Both the position numbers and the translations under genes were made by a program. Shown here one piece after another: positions 24,892-32,959 of a stretch of 64,000 nucleotides of DNA. The notes beneath the pieces are model-generated. The model searched no databases and was not told the origin of the DNA. It was given only the letters and a program-made list of their open reading frames with translations. How positions within the stretch are numbered: the first letter of the stretch is position 1; each line of letters starts with the position of its first letter. Origin of the DNA: Pseudomonas sp. (lineage in GTDB: Bacteria; Pseudomonadota; Gammaproteobacteria; Pseudomonadales; Pseudomonadaceae); contig NZ_JAUXXP010000025.1 of the NCBI RefSeq assembly GCF_030684895.1, positions 1 through 64,000 of the forward strand. The letters run 5' to 3'.

Positions 24892-26142
24892 GTGACCAAA
24901 AGAGTCGTCAAGACCTGCCTGTCCCTTGCCCTTGTTTCTGCCGCCAGCCATGGCTTTGCCAGTGGTTTTGCCATCAACGAACAAAGCGTCAGCAGCATGG
25001 GCACCGCCTTCGCCGGCCGCTCCTCCTCTGCCGACGACGCCAGCACCGTATTCGGCAACCCGGCCGGTATGGCGCGTATCAAGCGCGAACAAGTCAGCGG
25101 CGGCATTGCCCTGATCCACGCAAAAACCGAAATCGACAACGCCAGCGGCTCTGCCAGCGGCAGCAATGATGGCGATATGGTGCCGTTTATCGGCGCGCCC
25201 ATGGGCTATTACGTCAAACCGCTGGACGACAACTGGAGCTTCGGCCTGGGCCTGTATGTGCCATTTGGCCTGGTGACTGATTACGAGCGCAACTTCCAGG
25301 GCCGCTACCATGGCGACCGCAGCGAAGTGCGGGTGATCACCCTGCAACCGACCCTGAGCTACCGCTTCAACGAGCAACTGTCGATCGGCTTCGGCCCGAC
25401 CATCAACCGCATCGACGGCGAACTGACCTCGGCCATCAACAACCCAATTCCCGGTGCAGGTGACGGCAAGGTCGAAATCAAGGGCGATGACACAGCGCTG
25501 GGCTACAACCTCGGTTTGTTGTTTGAAATCACCCCGCAGACCCGCTTCGGCCTGACCTATCACTCCAAGGTGGATTACCGCCTGAAGGGCGACACCACAG
25601 TATCCGGGCCTGGCTTCGTCATCGGTTCCTCCGCCGGCACCTACGACGCCTCGCTGGAGCTGACCACTCCTGAATCGGTGGATTTCTCGGTGACCCACGA
25701 GCTGAATGCCGACTGGACCCTCTACGCCGGCAGCACCTGGACGCGCTGGAGCCGTCTGGAAGAAATCCGCGCCGACAACAAGGGGGTTGGTGGCTTGCTG
25801 GGAGGTGCCCTGACCAGCATCAGCGAGCCGCAAAACTGGCACGACACCTGGGCTCACGCCGTGGGTGCCGCCTACAAACTGAACCCACAGTGGACCTTGC
25901 GCGCCGGCCTGGCCGTCGACCAGTCGCCGACCAACAATACCGACCGCTCGCCACGCATCCCTACCGGCGACCGTACCATCCTCAGCCTGGGCACAGCCTG
26001 GAGCCCGAATGATGACGTGACCATCGATCTGGCCTACTCCTACCTGATGGAAGACGACGCCCACATCGAGCGGGACGACTACCGCGCCACCTACAAAAAC
26101 ACGGCTCACGGCCTGGGCGCACAAGTGACATACCGCTTCTAA
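24892..26142 (+). CDS. FadL/OmpP1/TodX family outer-membrane transporter
   Basis: A 416-residue outer-membrane beta-barrel for long-chain fatty acids or hydrophobic compounds. After the signal peptide the plug domain begins SGFAINEQSVSSMGTAFAG, followed by the family hallmark VFGNPAGMARI. Many alternating amphipathic strands follow, and the C-terminus ends VTYRF, a BAM-recognition terminus. The start is GTG 24892 with AGGAG upstream. Its position beside a lipase operon suggests uptake of the released fatty acids; that link is inference. Confidence 0.92.
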   Translation: MTKRVVKTCLSLALVSAASHGFASGFAINEQSVSSMGTAFAGRSSSADDASTVFGNPAGMARIKREQVSGGIALIHAKTEIDNASGSASGSNDGDMVPFIGAPMGYYVKPLDDNWSFGLGLYVPFGLVTDYERNFQGRYHGDRSEVRVITLQPTLSYRFNEQLSIGFGPTINRIDGELTSAINNPIPGAGDGKVEIKGDDTALGYNLGLLFEITPQTRFGLTYHSKVDYRLKGDTTVSGPGFVIGSSAGTYDASLELTTPESVDFSVTHELNADWTLYAGSTWTRWSRLEEIRADNKGVGGLLGGALTSISEPQNWHDTWAHAVGAAYKLNPQWTLRAGLAVDQSPTNNTDRSPRIPTGDRTILSLGTAWSPNDDVTIDLAYSYLMEDDAHIERDDYRATYKNTAHGLGAQVTYRF

Positions 26143-26186
26143 ATCAACCAGCGGTTTGGGTTACACTCGCGCGGCGTACACAACAA

Positions 26187-26213
26187 TAAAAAAGAACTGG
26201 CTGGAACAGTTCT
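26187..26213 (-). terminator. Possible minus-strand terminator downstream of the kinase/antisense to the regulator
   Basis: On the minus strand, AGAACTG-loop-CAGTTCT forms a 7-base-pair stem followed by TTTTTTATTG. It would stop transcription reading leftward out of the histidine kinase gene after passing the whole response-regulator gene. On the plus strand it lacks a T-tract. The stem is modest. Confidence 0.45.
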
Positions 26214-26286
26214 AAACGTCGCATAGCGACCGCCTGCGGGTGGCCGCCAAGGATGGCAGGCCATAAAGCCGCCTGAGACAGCCCTT

Positions 26287-26904
26287 ATGACTGCACTCTG
26301 CACTGCCCTGCCCGAACAGCTCAGCCTGTTACTGGTGGATGACCACCGGATCTTTCTCGATGGCCTCAGCCTGGCCCTCGCCCCGCTCTGCGCCGACCTG
26401 CAGATTCACACCGCCGAATCCGCTGCTGCGGCCGAAGCCTGCCTGCAACACGCCAGCTTCGACCTGATTCTGCTCGACCTGCGCCTGCCCGACATGCCGG
26501 GCCTGGAGTTGCTGCAGCGCTGGCAACAACAGGGGCACATGACCCCAGTGGCGATTCTTAGCGCCAGCGACTCCAACCTGGACGCCCAGGCTGCACTGGC
26601 CGCCGGCGCGCTGGGCTTTATCCCGAAAAGTGCCAATAGCGATGAACTGCGCCAGGCAGTAACCCGCGTGCTGCTGGGAGAAACCCTGCCTGCACCGGCG
26701 CATGGCGATAAACCACAGCTCACCCCCCGACAGATGGAAATCCTCCAGCTGCTGGCCGAAGGCTTGCCGAACAAGTCCATCAGCCGCCAGCTCGGCGTCT
26801 CCGAAGACACGGTGAAAACCCACCTGAAATCACTGTTTCAGGAATTTTCCGTACATACCCGTACGGCCTGCGTCAGTGCGGCGCGGCAACGGGGCTGGCT
26901 CTGA
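26287..26904 (+). CDS. NarL/LuxR-family response regulator
   Basis: A 205-residue response regulator. The receiver domain has LLLVDDH, the phosphoacceptor Asp64 in LILLDLRLPDMPG and the Lys in GFIPKSA. The LuxR-type DNA-binding domain is LTPRQMEILQLLAEGLPNKSISRQLGVSEDTVKTHLKSL. It is the natural partner of the hybrid histidine kinase encoded convergently, whose last 32 bases overlap its own end. Targets are unknown; the neighbouring fadL and lipase genes are the obvious candidates. Confidence 0.93.
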   Translation: MTALCTALPEQLSLLLVDDHRIFLDGLSLALAPLCADLQIHTAESAAAAEACLQHASFDLILLDLRLPDMPGLELLQRWQQQGHMTPVAILSASDSNLDAQAALAAGALGFIPKSANSDELRQAVTRVLLGETLPAPAHGDKPQLTPRQMEILQLLAEGLPNKSISRQLGVSEDTVKTHLKSLFQEFSVHTRTACVSAARQRGWL

Positions 26905-28651
26905 GCTCTGCCGGTAACAGCACCGCCAAGGCCTGACGCAAACGAGCCGGCAACAGCGGCTTGCCGAGCAAGGTGACATGGGCGCGGGTGCAGCGTTCTT
27001 GCAGGTCGGCGCTGACGTCGGCGGTAATCAGCAAGGCTGGCAGCATGCGCCCGGTCTCTTCACGTAAGCGCTCAATTACACGCAAGCCGTCTTCGGTGGC
27101 GGCCAGTCGATAGTCGCTGATCAGCACCTGCGGCTGCGCCTCGGGCAAACACTGCAAGGCCTCGGCTGGATCGGCACAGGCCCAGACCTCGCAGCCCCAG
27201 CGCTGCAATAAACCGGACAACGCCTCACGCCCTGCGGCGTCGTCTTCCAGCAATAACACTCGCCCGCTCAATGCCGCAGCAACCGCCGCGGGTGCTTGCC
27301 ACTCGCCGGCTTCAGCCTGCGGTAGTTGCAGGATAAAGCGCGCGCCCGCGCCTGGGCTCGACTCCAGTTGCAGCGGATGCCCCAGCAACTGCGCCAGTTG
27401 CTGGACGATGGCCAAGCCCAAGCCCAGACCGCGCTCGGCATTGCGCCCAGGGTTATCCAGCTGACGGAACTCTTCGAAGACCTGACTCTGTTCCTCCTCA
27501 CTCAGGCCCTGGCCGTCGTCACCGACCTCCAGCTGCACCACGCCCTGCTCCATACGGGCGTGCAGCCAGACATGCCGCGCCTGGGCGTGGCGCAAGGCGT
27601 TGCTGAGCAGGTTGCGCAGCACGCGCTCCAGCAGCAGCGGATCACTGCGCACCCAGAGTTCTGCACATTGCAGCTGCAGTTCGACACCCTGGGCGTCGGC
27701 CTCGGCGCGGCTTTCACCACTTAGGCGCGCCAGCAAGGGGCGCAAGGCAAACACCTCCGGCTTGGCCTGCACCCCGCCAGGCAGGGTCAAACGGGTGTAA
27801 TCGAACAGTGACTGCAACAGCCGGCTGAGCTGCTCCACGGCAATCGCCAGGCGGCTGCTGATACGGTGCACGCCGGGGTCCTGGTTCTGTTCCAGCAAGT
27901 GCTGGGCATACAGGCCCATGGCGTTCAGCGGTTGGCGCAGATCATGACTGGCGGCGGCCAGCAGACGCAGCTTGCGCGCATCGTCGGCTTCGGCACGCTG
28001 CCGCGCCAGATCGAGTAAGCGCAGGTTGAGCCAAGCGCCGCGTTGGCCGTGCTCCTGCAGGTAGGCGCCAACACTGCCAATCAGATTGGCGCAGAACAAA
28101 AACAGCCCCTGATAACCCAGCGCCACGCTGCCACCCGTGGCGATCACTCCCAGCCACAGAAACAACCCGCACACGCCCCAGGATGCCAGGCTGACAGCGC
28201 GAAACGACACACCCAGCAGCACGTAACCAAACAGCAGCACCAGAAACAGCCCGTCATAGGGCATGGCCACGCCCAGGCTCCAACACAGATGAATGATCAC
28301 CGCGACGCAAATACCGTTGAGGGCATAAGCGGCCACATAGACCAGTAACGCGCGGCGCGGTGGGCTGTGTGTGCGGCGACAGTAGAAGAAGGACAACAAC
28401 GCGCCAAATATCCCCAGCAGACGTATTGGCAGAGTCGCCAGGCTGGCATTGAGGGGCAGCAGTAACAGATCGAGGGCGGTGTAGACCAGCTGGAAGATCA
28501 CCGCAGTGCTGATGATCAGCAGCAAGCGGCGACGGATACGCTGCACCCGGTGTTCGACAAACTCATCTTCCAGCACGCCGGTAAACCGCAACCGGCGGTA
28601 GCCGCGGCGCTGCTGGGCCAGTAGCAGCGCTTCCTGACGTTCCAGGCTCAC
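26873..28651 (-). CDS. Hybrid sensor histidine kinase in operon with lipase and foldase
   Basis: A 592-residue kinase. About six membrane segments span residues 42-205 with little periplasmic loop. HisKA has the phospho-accepting His in AAASHDLRQPLNAMG at about 235. HATPase boxes are LLSNALRHA (N), VGDDGQGLS and RGLGLGLAI. A C-terminal receiver has VLLLEDD and LISDYRL. It belongs to the ASHDLRQPL kinase group that pairs with LuxR-type regulators. It starts at GTG 28651, three bases after the foldase stop, so it should be co-transcribed with lipA-lifO. A membrane-embedded sensor domain suggests detection of a hydrophobic or membrane signal. Confidence 0.92.
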   Translation of the reverse strand: MSLERQEALLLAQQRRGYRRLRFTGVLEDEFVEHRVQRIRRRLLLIISTAVIFQLVYTALDLLLLPLNASLATLPIRLLGIFGALLSFFYCRRTHSPPRRALLVYVAAYALNGICVAVIIHLCWSLGVAMPYDGLFLVLLFGYVLLGVSFRAVSLASWGVCGLFLWLGVIATGGSVALGYQGLFLFCANLIGSVGAYLQEHGQRGAWLNLRLLDLARQRAEADDARKLRLLAAASHDLRQPLNAMGLYAQHLLEQNQDPGVHRISSRLAIAVEQLSRLLQSLFDYTRLTLPGGVQAKPEVFALRPLLARLSGESRAEADAQGVELQLQCAELWVRSDPLLLERVLRNLLSNALRHAQARHVWLHARMEQGVVQLEVGDDGQGLSEEEQSQVFEEFRQLDNPGRNAERGLGLGLAIVQQLAQLLGHPLQLESSPGAGARFILQLPQAEAGEWQAPAAVAAALSGRVLLLEDDAAGREALSGLLQRWGCEVWACADPAEALQCLPEAQPQVLISDYRLAATEDGLRVIERLREETGRMLPALLITADVSADLQERCTRAHVTLLGKPLLPARLRQALAVLLPAELRASPVAAPH

Positions 28652-28654
28652 GGC

Positions 28655-29725
28655 TTACAACTCGGGGGACTGGCTGTCCTGCTGCTTAGCGGCAATGGCG
28701 TCATAGGTTTCCACCCGGTGCTGATCTTCGGCGCTGAATAGACGCTGGCGTAAACGCTGCTGCTCCTGCTGCTGATCCGCAGCACTGAGGCCATTGCCCT
28801 GCAACGTGGCAAGTTCCTGTTGGTAAGTGGCGTAGCGTTGTTGCCAGGCGCGCTCGTTACGCTGCTCACTGAGCAGACGCTCGACCGTAGGCGGATCATA
28901 GGTCAAGGCAAGCAGCTGGCGCACTTGTTCTTCGCTGGCCCCCTCCTGCCAGAGTTTGTCTGTCTGAATCTGCAACGCCTGCGCCTGGGCCTGACGCTCT
29001 TCACTGGCGCGCATGGCTTCGGGGAGCTGAGCACGCAAACGCTCTTGCGCCAGGGCCTTGCCGTGCTCACTGAGATCATCACGGGCCATCAGCGCCAGAT
29101 TGTCCAAGGTGTAACGTCCGTAGGCTTCCTCGGCGCCGAACAGGGCTTCTGCTGCGGCGCTGGAAAAATGCGCACGGCGCAACTCTGCAAGCTGCTCGAA
29201 GGCTCGCTGCAAGGCAACCAGTTGGCCATCCGGGGTGCTTTGCTGGGCTGTGCTCAAGGGTTGCTGCAGCAGCGCCAGGCTGGCGCGCTTGTAATCCATA
29301 TAGTCGCCCAGCAAGCCAATAAACTGGCCCAGGGCGGGTTCCGGTAAACGTCCGCGCGCGTCGGCCAGCATCACCTCGACCACGGTTTCCAGCCCGGCCT
29401 GATCGGCAGCACTGAGGAAGTAATCCAGATAATCGCGCAGTGCCAGGTTCAGCTGCAGATTGCCGGCACTGTCCGCTTTCAACTCGCCATCCACTTCAGT
29501 GCCCTGCAAACCCGGCAGGCTTGCCGGCGCTCTAACAGTTGAGGCGTCTGGTTTGGCGGCTTGCAACAGAGGGCTGGGCACGACAGAGAGAGGCGCCGTA
29601 GCGGCAGCAGAAGCGCCAGGCGCGACGGGTAACTCAGCGGCTGGCCACTGCCAGTAAAGCGTAAGGCCGGCAACGCTGCCGGCCAGTACCAAGAGGGGAA
29701 CAGTTGAGCGCAACGACAGGGCCAT
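28655..29725 (-). CDS. lifO: Lipase-specific foldase (lipase chaperone)
   Basis: A 356-residue steric chaperone anchored in the inner membrane by an N-terminal segment (TVPLLVLAGSVAGLTLYW), followed by a Pro/Ala-rich linker and a helical folding domain. The foldase signature R-x-x-F-D-Y-F-L-S-A appears as RDYLDYFLSA, with Leu in place of Phe. It folds the secreted lipase in the periplasm before type II export. It lies 48 bases after the lipase gene on the same strand, the normal arrangement. A 9-base-pair hairpin sits between them. Confidence 0.95.
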   Translation of the reverse strand: MALSLRSTVPLLVLAGSVAGLTLYWQWPAAELPVAPGASAAATAPLSVVPSPLLQAAKPDASTVRAPASLPGLQGTEVDGELKADSAGNLQLNLALRDYLDYFLSAADQAGLETVVEVMLADARGRLPEPALGQFIGLLGDYMDYKRASLALLQQPLSTAQQSTPDGQLVALQRAFEQLAELRRAHFSSAAAEALFGAEEAYGRYTLDNLALMARDDLSEHGKALAQERLRAQLPEAMRASEERQAQAQALQIQTDKLWQEGASEEQVRQLLALTYDPPTVERLLSEQRNERAWQQRYATYQQELATLQGNGLSAADQQQEQQRLRQRLFSAEDQHRVETYDAIAAKQQDSQSPEL

Positions 29726-29739
29726 ATGACCTCCAGAAT

Positions 29740-29762
29740 GCGGGCTGCATGGCGCAGCCCGC
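29740..29762 (-). promoter_or_regulatory. Hairpin between lipase and foldase genes
   Basis: A perfect 9-base-pair stem, GCGGGCTGC with a five-base loop and GCAGCCCGC. There is no T-tract, so full termination is unlikely. It may stabilise the lipase end of the mRNA or attenuate expression so that less foldase than lipase is made. Confidence 0.6.
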
Positions 29763-29773
29763 CGGGGTGACGG

Positions 29774-30700
29774 TCAGACGCCTTTGCTTTTCAGGCGGTT
29801 GGCATGTTGGCGATACAGCGAAACCGGCTCGGTCCAGCCACGCACACCAAAGAGGTGATTGATCGCATCCACGTGGTTCATGTTGTAGTCATCACCGATC
29901 ACCTGCCCCAGGTAGGTGGAGCAGACGCCGACCAGGCCGTCGTTCTTTTCGCTACCAAAGGCCAGTCCGGTGATGGCGAGGAACGGATCGACCGCATCAA
30001 AGACGTTGGTGTAGGAGGTGTTGCCGGTCCAGGAGTAGTAACGGATGTTGTACCCGCGCACGTTGTGCACTTCAGTGGACTTGGCGCAGTAGCTGCTGCT
30101 GTTCACGCCCCAGGGGTGGCGACCATTCAATGCAGTGGTGCCGGCAGTAGTCAGGGTTTTCAGCGCGGCCAGGCCGTTTTGCGGGTTGCTGCTGCCAGAC
30201 AGTAGGTTGATCACCGCGCCAATGGCGTTGGCCAGGCCATTGGCCCCGCCTTCGATGGCGCTGTTCGGCGGGATCACACCGCGCAGCACATCGGCAACTT
30301 TCGAGCCTTTATTCACCCCATTGACCGAGGTTACCGAGGCCACCAGATCGGGACGCAACGAGGCGGCAACACGCGAGGTTGGCGAACCCTGGCTGTGACC
30401 GATCAGGTTGACCTTGCCGCCATTGGCACTGGCCCACGGCACAATCTGCTGGGCCAGTGCTGCGCCGCGCTGTTCGCTGTCATTGAGTGCCGACACACTG
30501 GCCACATAGACCTTGGCGCCATCGCGCTCGAGGTTCCAGGGGATGGTGTGGAAATAGTTGATCAGGCCGCCGATGGTGTCGAAGCCGGTCACCCCGTGCA
30601 CCAGCACGATCGGGTATTTGGTCTTGGTGTAATTGGCCTGGGCCTCAACCGCTCCGACCAGGGCGCATACAGCTAGAGCAGAAGTAATAACGCGACGCAT
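29774..30700 (-). CDS. lipA: Secreted triacylglycerol lipase, family I
   Basis: A 308-residue true lipase of Pseudomonas type. The signal peptide is MRRVITSALAVCALVGAVEAQA. The mature enzyme has the oxyanion segment VLVHGVTGFDTIGG, nucleophile elbow GHSQGSPTSR, the acid region around DAVDPFLAITG, and the His in NMNHVDAINHLFG. Two Cys (SSSYCAKS and VGVCSTY) can form the single disulfide of this group. Secretion should use Sec then type II. ATG 30700 has AAGGAGG upstream; a start 57 bases earlier would spoil the signal peptide. First gene of the lipA-lifO-kinase operon. Confidence 0.96.
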   Translation of the reverse strand: MRRVITSALAVCALVGAVEAQANYTKTKYPIVLVHGVTGFDTIGGLINYFHTIPWNLERDGAKVYVASVSALNDSEQRGAALAQQIVPWASANGGKVNLIGHSQGSPTSRVAASLRPDLVASVTSVNGVNKGSKVADVLRGVIPPNSAIEGGANGLANAIGAVINLLSGSSNPQNGLAALKTLTTAGTTALNGRHPWGVNSSSYCAKSTEVHNVRGYNIRYYSWTGNTSYTNVFDAVDPFLAITGLAFGSEKNDGLVGVCSTYLGQVIGDDYNMNHVDAINHLFGVRGWTEPVSLYRQHANRLKSKGV

Positions 30701-30823
30701 GGGTGCCTCCTTATTTTTCTTGTTGGCACGCCGGGAAACTGCGTCCGGCGTACTCACAACTCTAAGGAGGTGCTGCGGTATGGGCTATCGCCCAGATGGG
30801 TGAGGCGCTAACCCACCCTGGTT

Positions 30824-31375
30824 TCAACGCTGCGAAGCAATCGCCTGCTCGACGGCGGCCAGGAATGCCAGATCATCCGGGGTGGTGCTACTGGGGAAGC
30901 TGGCGATCACCTTGCCCTGGGCGTCGATCACATACTTGGAGAAATTCCAGCGCGGCGCCTGGCTTTGCGCAGCGAGTTCCTTGAACAGCGGCAGCGCATC
31001 GCTACCGGTAACCCGCTGGGTCTCGCTCATGGGGAAGGTCACACCGTAGTTGACGTAGCAGACCTTGGCGGTTTCTTCGCTGCTGTCGGCCTCCTGGCGG
31101 AAGTCATCGGAAGGCACACCGAGGATTTGCAGGCCCTGCTCCCTGTAGCGCTGGTAGAGCGCTTCAAGGCCTTTAAACTGAGGGGTAAAGCCGCAGAAGC
31201 TGGCAGTATTGACCACCACCAGCGGCTTGCCGGCAAACTGTGCACACAGGTCGATACGCTCTGCGCTGCGCAGCTTCTGCACCTCACCCTGCAGTAACGC
31301 CGGGCATTCGGCAGCCTGCGCATGGCCAATCCAAGCACTGAGCAGAACGACAACCAGCTGGGAATAACGCCACAT
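30824..31375 (-). CDS. Periplasmic glutathione peroxidase-like protein
   Basis: A 183-residue thioredoxin-fold peroxidase with a signal peptide ([21 protein letters not shown]). The active-site Cys is in [11 protein letters not shown], and the Trp/Asn pair is in [10 protein letters not shown]. The Gln of the usual catalytic tetrad, normally in a CNQF motif, is replaced: [11 protein letters not shown]. Such variants more often use thioredoxin than glutathione. Start 31375 rather than 31381 gives better spacing to AAGG. From memory, peroxidase, MFS transporter and FadL genes are neighbours in P. aeruginosa, with no lipase between. Confidence 0.88.
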   Translation of the reverse strand: MWRYSQLVVVLLSAWIGHAQAAECPALLQGEVQKLRSAERIDLCAQFAGKPLVVVNTASFCGFTPQFKGLEALYQRYREQGLQILGVPSDDFRQEADSSEETAKVCYVNYGVTFPMSETQRVTGSDALPLFKELAAQSQAPRWNFSKYVIDAQGKVIASFPSSTTPDDLAFLAAVEQAIASQR

Positions 31376-31415
31376 ACGCATCACCTTGAGTAACTGGAAA
31401 GACAGACTAACAGCC

Positions 31416-31541
31416 TTAACATACGCCCAAACCCAGCTGCAGAAAGGCCAAACCACTTTGCAGCCAGCCCCACCAGGCCAGGCCCAAAGCCAACATGCCG
31501 GCCATCACCAGCGCGGTGTTCCAGCCATAGTCGGTATTCAT
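31416..31541 (-). CDS. 41-residue single-span membrane protein, coupled to the MFS gene
   Basis: A small ORF whose ATG (31541) overlaps the MFS stop codon as ATGA and is preceded by AGGAGG at good spacing within the MFS tail. It encodes [20 protein letters not shown] followed by [21 protein letters not shown]: one hydrophobic helix of about 20 residues, then an amphipathic Trp-rich end. Coupled translation and ideal ribosome binding argue that it is expressed. It may modulate the transporter or act alone in the membrane. I know of no named family. Confidence 0.72.
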   Translation of the reverse strand: MNTDYGWNTALVMAGMLALGLAWWGWLQSGLAFLQLGLGVC

Positions 31542-32746
31542 GCATTCGCCTCCTGTTGTTGCAAGCGCGCCACGGGTAGCTCGCGTACTGGCCAGTTCAG
31601 TGCGGCGGCCAGCAGGCTGAGCAGCACAGCAAGCTGCCAGACCAGATCATAACTGCCAGTATGGTCATACAGATAGCCGCCCATCCAGCCGCCGAGAAAC
31701 GCCCCCAGCTGGTGGAACAAAAAAACGATGCCGCCAAGCATCGACAGGTTGCGCACGCCGAACAGGGTCGCCACCGTGCCGTTGGTCAGTGGCACCGTGG
31801 ACAGCCACAACAGGCCCATGGCCACACCAAAGGCATAGGCGCTCCACACCGTCAGCGGCGTCATAAGAAACGCCACAATCACCACCGCACGCGCCAGATA
31901 CAAAGCGCTGAGCAGACGCGGTTTAGACATCCGCCCGCCCAGCCAGCCGGCGATATAGGTACCGAAGATATTGAACAAACCGACCAGCGCCAGCACCGTG
32001 GTGCCGACCAAGGCTGGCAAATGCTGATCAACCAGATAGGCCGGCAGATGCACACCGATAAACACCACCTGAAAGCCACAGACGAAAAAGCCCAGCGCCA
32101 ACAGCCAGAAGCCGGAATGACTGCAGGCCTCGCGTAAGGCCTCGCCCAATGTCTGTTCCTGGCCGGTAAGCGGTAATGGCGTGTCCTTGAGCATTGCCGC
32201 CAGCGGTATGATCAGCGCCACCAGCAGGCCCAGCGCCATCAACGCCACCGACCAGCCGAGCCAACTAAGCAGGCCCAGGGTGCCGGGGAGCATGGCGAAC
32301 TGGCCAAAGGAGCCGGCCGCCGCAGCGATGCCCATAGCCATGCTGCGTTTTTCCATCGGCACGGCGCGGCCCACTGCACCGAGAATCACCGAGAACGAGG
32401 TGCCGGACAAACCGATGCCGATCAGCAACCCGGCGCTCAGCGACAGGCTCATTGGCGAATCGGCCAGGCCCATGCAACCGAGACCAATGGCATACAGAAT
32501 GCCGCCGACAATCACCGTACGTTTGGCGCCAAAACGGTCAGCCAGAGCACCGGTAAACGGCTGAGTCAGCCCCCAGATCAGGTTTTGCAAGGCGATGGCG
32601 AAGGCGAACACCTCACGCCCCCAGCCGAACTCGGCGCTCATCGGCGGCAGGAACAAGCCAAAGCCATGGCGAATACCCAGCGACAGCGCCAGGACCAGCG
32701 ATGCGCCCAGCATTAACCAGCCACTGCTGCGCCACAACGAAGTCAT
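31538..32746 (-). CDS. MFS transporter, monocarboxylate/oxalate-formate-like
   Basis: A 402-residue, 12-helix major facilitator. The loop 2-3 signature is GALADRFGAKRTVIVGG. SLGIRHGFGLFLPPMSAEFGWGRE near the N-terminus is typical of the OxlT/monocarboxylate-porter subgroup. A second-half equivalent is GWLGGRMSKPRLL. The substrate is unknown. It is followed by an overlapping 41-residue membrane protein and then by the peroxidase gene. Confidence 0.92.
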   Translation of the reverse strand: MTSLWRSSGWLMLGASLVLALSLGIRHGFGLFLPPMSAEFGWGREVFAFAIALQNLIWGLTQPFTGALADRFGAKRTVIVGGILYAIGLGCMGLADSPMSLSLSAGLLIGIGLSGTSFSVILGAVGRAVPMEKRSMAMGIAAAAGSFGQFAMLPGTLGLLSWLGWSVALMALGLLVALIIPLAAMLKDTPLPLTGQEQTLGEALREACSHSGFWLLALGFFVCGFQVVFIGVHLPAYLVDQHLPALVGTTVLALVGLFNIFGTYIAGWLGGRMSKPRLLSALYLARAVVIVAFLMTPLTVWSAYAFGVAMGLLWLSTVPLTNGTVATLFGVRNLSMLGGIVFLFHQLGAFLGGWMGGYLYDHTGSYDLVWQLAVLLSLLAAALNWPVRELPVARLQQQEANA

Positions 32747-32959
32747 AGGTTGTCCTTTACGGGTAGCGACCCGCTTATCGAGAAATCGGCAATATGGCGC
32801 AGGTATATACCCCTACCCGGCAAGGTAACAGCTACAGCTGTTCGGCAATCCAGTGCTACAGATTGCACCCCGAATTGAGCGTGCCGGCAAGCCGACCATC
32901 GACTAACAGGCCGCTGATAAAACTACCGGCGCGGGCAAGCCTGCGTTGAAAACGGCCGA

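Noticed and set aside
24730..26124. Long minus-strand frame opposite fadL
   Set aside because: The plus-strand FadL has signal peptide, NPAG motif and BAM terminus; the antisense frame has nothing supportable.
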